From the NCBI GenBank assembly GCA_902795555.1, contig CADBLV010000198.1, forward strand, positions 1 through 7,387: DNA of 7,387 bases, written 5' to 3'. Position 1 is the first letter of the stretch, and each line of letters starts with the position of its first letter. Under the pieces are notes generated by a model. It ran no database searches. It was not told the DNA's origin and was given only the letters and a program-made list of their open reading frames with translations. Below are positions 6,251 to 7,387 of the stretch, piece by piece. Origin of the DNA: an uncultured Eubacteriales bacterium. Its GTDB lineage: Bacteria > Bacillota_A > Clostridia > Christensenellales > Aristaeellaceae. The translations under genes were made by a program, and so were the position numbers.

Positions 6251-6709
6251 ATGAAATGCCAGTTTTGCAGCGCCCCGGACAGTAAGGTGATCGACTCCCG
6301 GCCCACCGATGACGGAAACAGCATCCGCAGACGTCGGGAATGCATCAAATGCGGCAGACGGTTTACGACCTATGAAAAGGTGGAGCTGAGTCCGCTGTTT
6401 GTGGTGAAGCGGGACGGTCGACGGCAAGCCTTTGACAGCCAGAAGATCAAGGCCGGCATCCTGCACGCCTGTGATAAGCTGCCTGTGAGCATGCAGCAGA
6501 TCGACGATATCGTGACAAAAATTGAGCAGCGGGCCTATGCGTCCATGGACGGGGAGATTCAATCCGAGAAGATCGGGGACATGGTGATGGCGGAACTGAA
6601 GGAACTGAATGACGTGGCGTATGTCCGCTTCGCGGCGGTCTATCAGAAGTTTATGGATGTGGAAACCTTCATCGAAGAGTTGCAGAAACTTCTCAACGAA
6701 AAGGTGTAA
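6251..6709 (+). CDS. nrdR: Transcriptional repressor NrdR
   Basis: A 152-residue protein of the usual length for NrdR, which senses ATP/dATP and represses ribonucleotide reductase operons by binding paired NrdR boxes. The N-terminal zinc ribbon has Cys3, Cys6, Cys31 and Cys34 (MKCQFC and CIKCGRRF) with the conserved IRRRREC run. The ATP-cone begins near residue 48 (LFVVKRDGRRQAFD) and runs to about 139, with KIKAGILHAC and VAYVRFAAVYQKF. The Cys4 set and the VxKRDG nucleotide motif look intact. AAGGAGG lies 10 nt before ATG. No nrd gene is in view. It is transcribed in the same direction as xylB, 152 nt downstream, and may depend on read-through, since I see no convincing promoter of its own. 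Confidence 0.97.
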   Translation: MKCQFCSAPDSKVIDSRPTDDGNSIRRRRECIKCGRRFTTYEKVELSPLFVVKRDGRRQAFDSQKIKAGILHACDKLPVSMQQIDDIVTKIEQRAYASMDGEIQSEKIGDMVMAELKELNDVAYVRFAAVYQKFMDVETFIEELQKLLNEKV

Positions 6710-6720
6710 AGGGGAGAGGG

Positions 6721-6767
6721 GACATATTTTGCCCACGAGCGCGAAGCGGAGTGGCTGCAAAATAGTC
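6721..6767. repeat. 47-bp near-perfect palindrome capped by GCGAAGC
   Basis: Paired arms, outside to inside: GAC/GTC (6721-6723 with 6765-6767, A6724 bulged), TATTTTGC/GCAAAATA (6725-6732 with 6757-6764), CCAC/GTGG (6733-6736 with 6751-6754, CT bulged), then CGC-GAA-GCG (6740-6748). Eighteen base pairs form in total. The apex contains GCGAAGC (6741-6747), known as an unusually stable DNA mini-hairpin. The small internal loop (GAG against GA) could form tandem G-A pairs. It lies 12 nt after the nrdR stop. There is no T tract on either strand, so it is not a simple intrinsic terminator. A REP-like dispersed palindrome or mRNA-stabilising hairpin are the main alternatives. Confidence 0.75.
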
Positions 6768-6822
6768 AACCGGCACGAAATGACAGACGTGAAATGTCGC
6801 TCATAGAGGAGGAAACAGCAGA

Positions 6823-7086
6823 ATGTGGAGCTGGATTATCCGGATTGCGCTTTGGACGCTGGCGGGATATCTGGGCAGCCGCCTGATGAAGGACGGAACA
6901 CCCAATGGCTGGATCGTAAACGTGATTCTGGGCTGGGTTGGCGGAATCATCGGATCCTTCGCGTTCCGGCTGATCGGCCTGGGGCCGAAGAATATGATCG
7001 GGGAAATCCTGGTTTCCGTGGCGGGCGCCTGCCTGGTGATCTGGCTGGTGCGCAAATTCGGGCTGGGACACTGGTTTGACAAATGA
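6823..7086 (+). CDS. Small membrane protein, GlsB/YeaQ/YmgE (transglycosylase-associated) family
   Basis: An 87-residue very hydrophobic protein with three predicted membrane helices, about residues 4-21, 31-52 and 58-76. The pattern matches the family: Gly-rich first helix with AGYLGSRLMKDG, then NGWIVNVILGWVGGIIGSF, then an IGEILVSVAGACLVIWLVRK helix with a basic end. Members in other bacteria are often stress-induced, but their biochemical role is not established despite the historical transglycosylase-associated name. GAGGAGG lies 10 nt before the ATG. The preceding 113-nt spacer holds the palindrome at 6721-6767 and no clear promoter; a strong terminator follows 27 nt after the stop. Confidence 0.88.
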   Translation: MWSWIIRIALWTLAGYLGSRLMKDGTPNGWIVNVILGWVGGIIGSFAFRLIGLGPKNMIGEILVSVAGACLVIWLVRKFGLGHWFDK

Positions 7087-7113
7087 TTCCGGATGGGATT
7101 TGATTCGGGAACA

Positions 7114-7146
7114 GCAAAAAGGCAGCCGTTATGGCTGCCTTTTTGC
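7114..7146. terminator. Bidirectional intrinsic terminator
   Basis: A perfect 14-bp stem, GCAAAAAGGCAGCC (7114-7127) and its complement (7133-7146), closes a 5-nt GTTAT loop. The GC-rich core is followed by five Ts (7140-7144) on the plus strand and, because of the five As at 7116-7120, by five Us on the minus strand. It ends the plus-strand small-membrane-protein transcript and the converging minus-strand gene, whose stop is about 30 nt away. Confidence 0.93.
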
Positions 7147-7176
7147 ATGCTCTCGATGTCGCAGGAAACGGCCGGA

Positions 7177-7387
7177 TCATAGGATTTCTTCAATATGATA
7201 GACATAATCCAGAGATTTCAGAGCTTCGATGATCTGCGTGTGGGTTTTGTACTTCTTCAGGATTTCATCGCTGACGGAAATGCAGATGGAATAAACCGAG
7301 AGGCCGCTGCCCACATAGGCGGGATTCATCTCGATTTCATCGATGGTCAGGCCCAGACGTCGGATGATGGTGACAAAATCCTGCAGG
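7177..7387 (-). CDS. C-terminal part of an unrecognised protein, possibly ACT-like
   Basis: Reading the minus strand inward from the window edge gives 69 codons ending in TGA at 7179-7177. The visible segment runs from LQDFVTIIRRLGLTIDEIE, through a likely beta strand SVYSICISVS, to a helix HTQIIEALKSLD and a final YVYHIEEIL. This helix-strand-strand-helix-strand rhythm and short VYHIEEI ending resemble small regulatory ACT-like domains, including the C-terminal domains of MgtC-type membrane proteins, but no family-defining motif is visible and I do not assign one. The N-terminus and start lie outside the window. The frame is open with normal amino-acid composition, and the stop is suitably placed just before the shared terminator. 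Confidence 0.7.
   Translation of the reverse strand, partial: LQDFVTIIRRLGLTIDEIEMNPAYVGSGLSVYSICISVSDEILKKYKTHTQIIEALKSLDYVYHIEEIL

Noticed and set aside
6721..6767. Palindrome interpreted as an intrinsic terminator for nrdR
   Set aside because: There is no T tract after the stem on either strand; the descending arm is followed by AACCGG on the plus strand.

Overview
The window looks like a chromosomal segment from an anaerobic Clostridia-type member of the Bacillota, perhaps a gut or rumen commensal. This rests on inference: moderately high GC, strong AGGAGG-type ribosome binding sites, consensus vegetative promoters (TTGACA/TATAAT), an RqcH homologue, a secreted BspA-like leucine-rich-repeat protein and the Zn-ribbon/ATP-cone repressor NrdR. 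No mobile element, CRISPR array, tRNA or rRNA was seen.

Layout. (1) Left, minus strand (1-3170): a BspA-type LRR secreted protein (1776-3170) is followed after 37 nt by rqcH (1-1738), the ribosome quality-control Ala-tailing factor, cut by the window edge a few codons short of its expected end. They probably share the promoter at 3205-3233. (2) Centre, plus strand: a divergent promoter (3303-3332) drives a YunG-like protein (3369-3854), translationally coupled through a TTGA overlap to a YihX-like HAD phosphatase (3851-4489). (3) A perfect TTGACA-N17-TATAAT promoter lies just after the HAD stop and drives a xylulokinase (4572-6098). It is followed by nrdR (6251-6709) and a small GlsB/YeaQ/YmgE-type membrane protein (6823-7086). 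No convincing promoter was seen before nrdR or the membrane-protein gene, so the three may be read from the xylB promoter down to a bidirectional terminator (7114-7146). (4) Right edge, minus strand: the C-terminal 69 codons of an unrecognised, possibly ACT-like protein (7177-7387), converging on that terminator.

The genes do not form one obvious pathway: translation quality control, a surface/secreted repeat protein, a small phosphatase, pentose phosphorylation, control of ribonucleotide reductase and an envelope-stress-type membrane protein. The least explained parts are non-coding: a 47-bp near-perfect palindrome capped by GCGAAGC (6721-6767), a leader with competing hairpins and an exact 11-bp tandem duplication ahead of nrdR (6110-6233), and the YunG-like protein, whose conserved Gln-Cys, His and Asp suggest a papain/transglutaminase-like fold. 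I saw nothing that clearly amounts to a wholly new multi-gene system.
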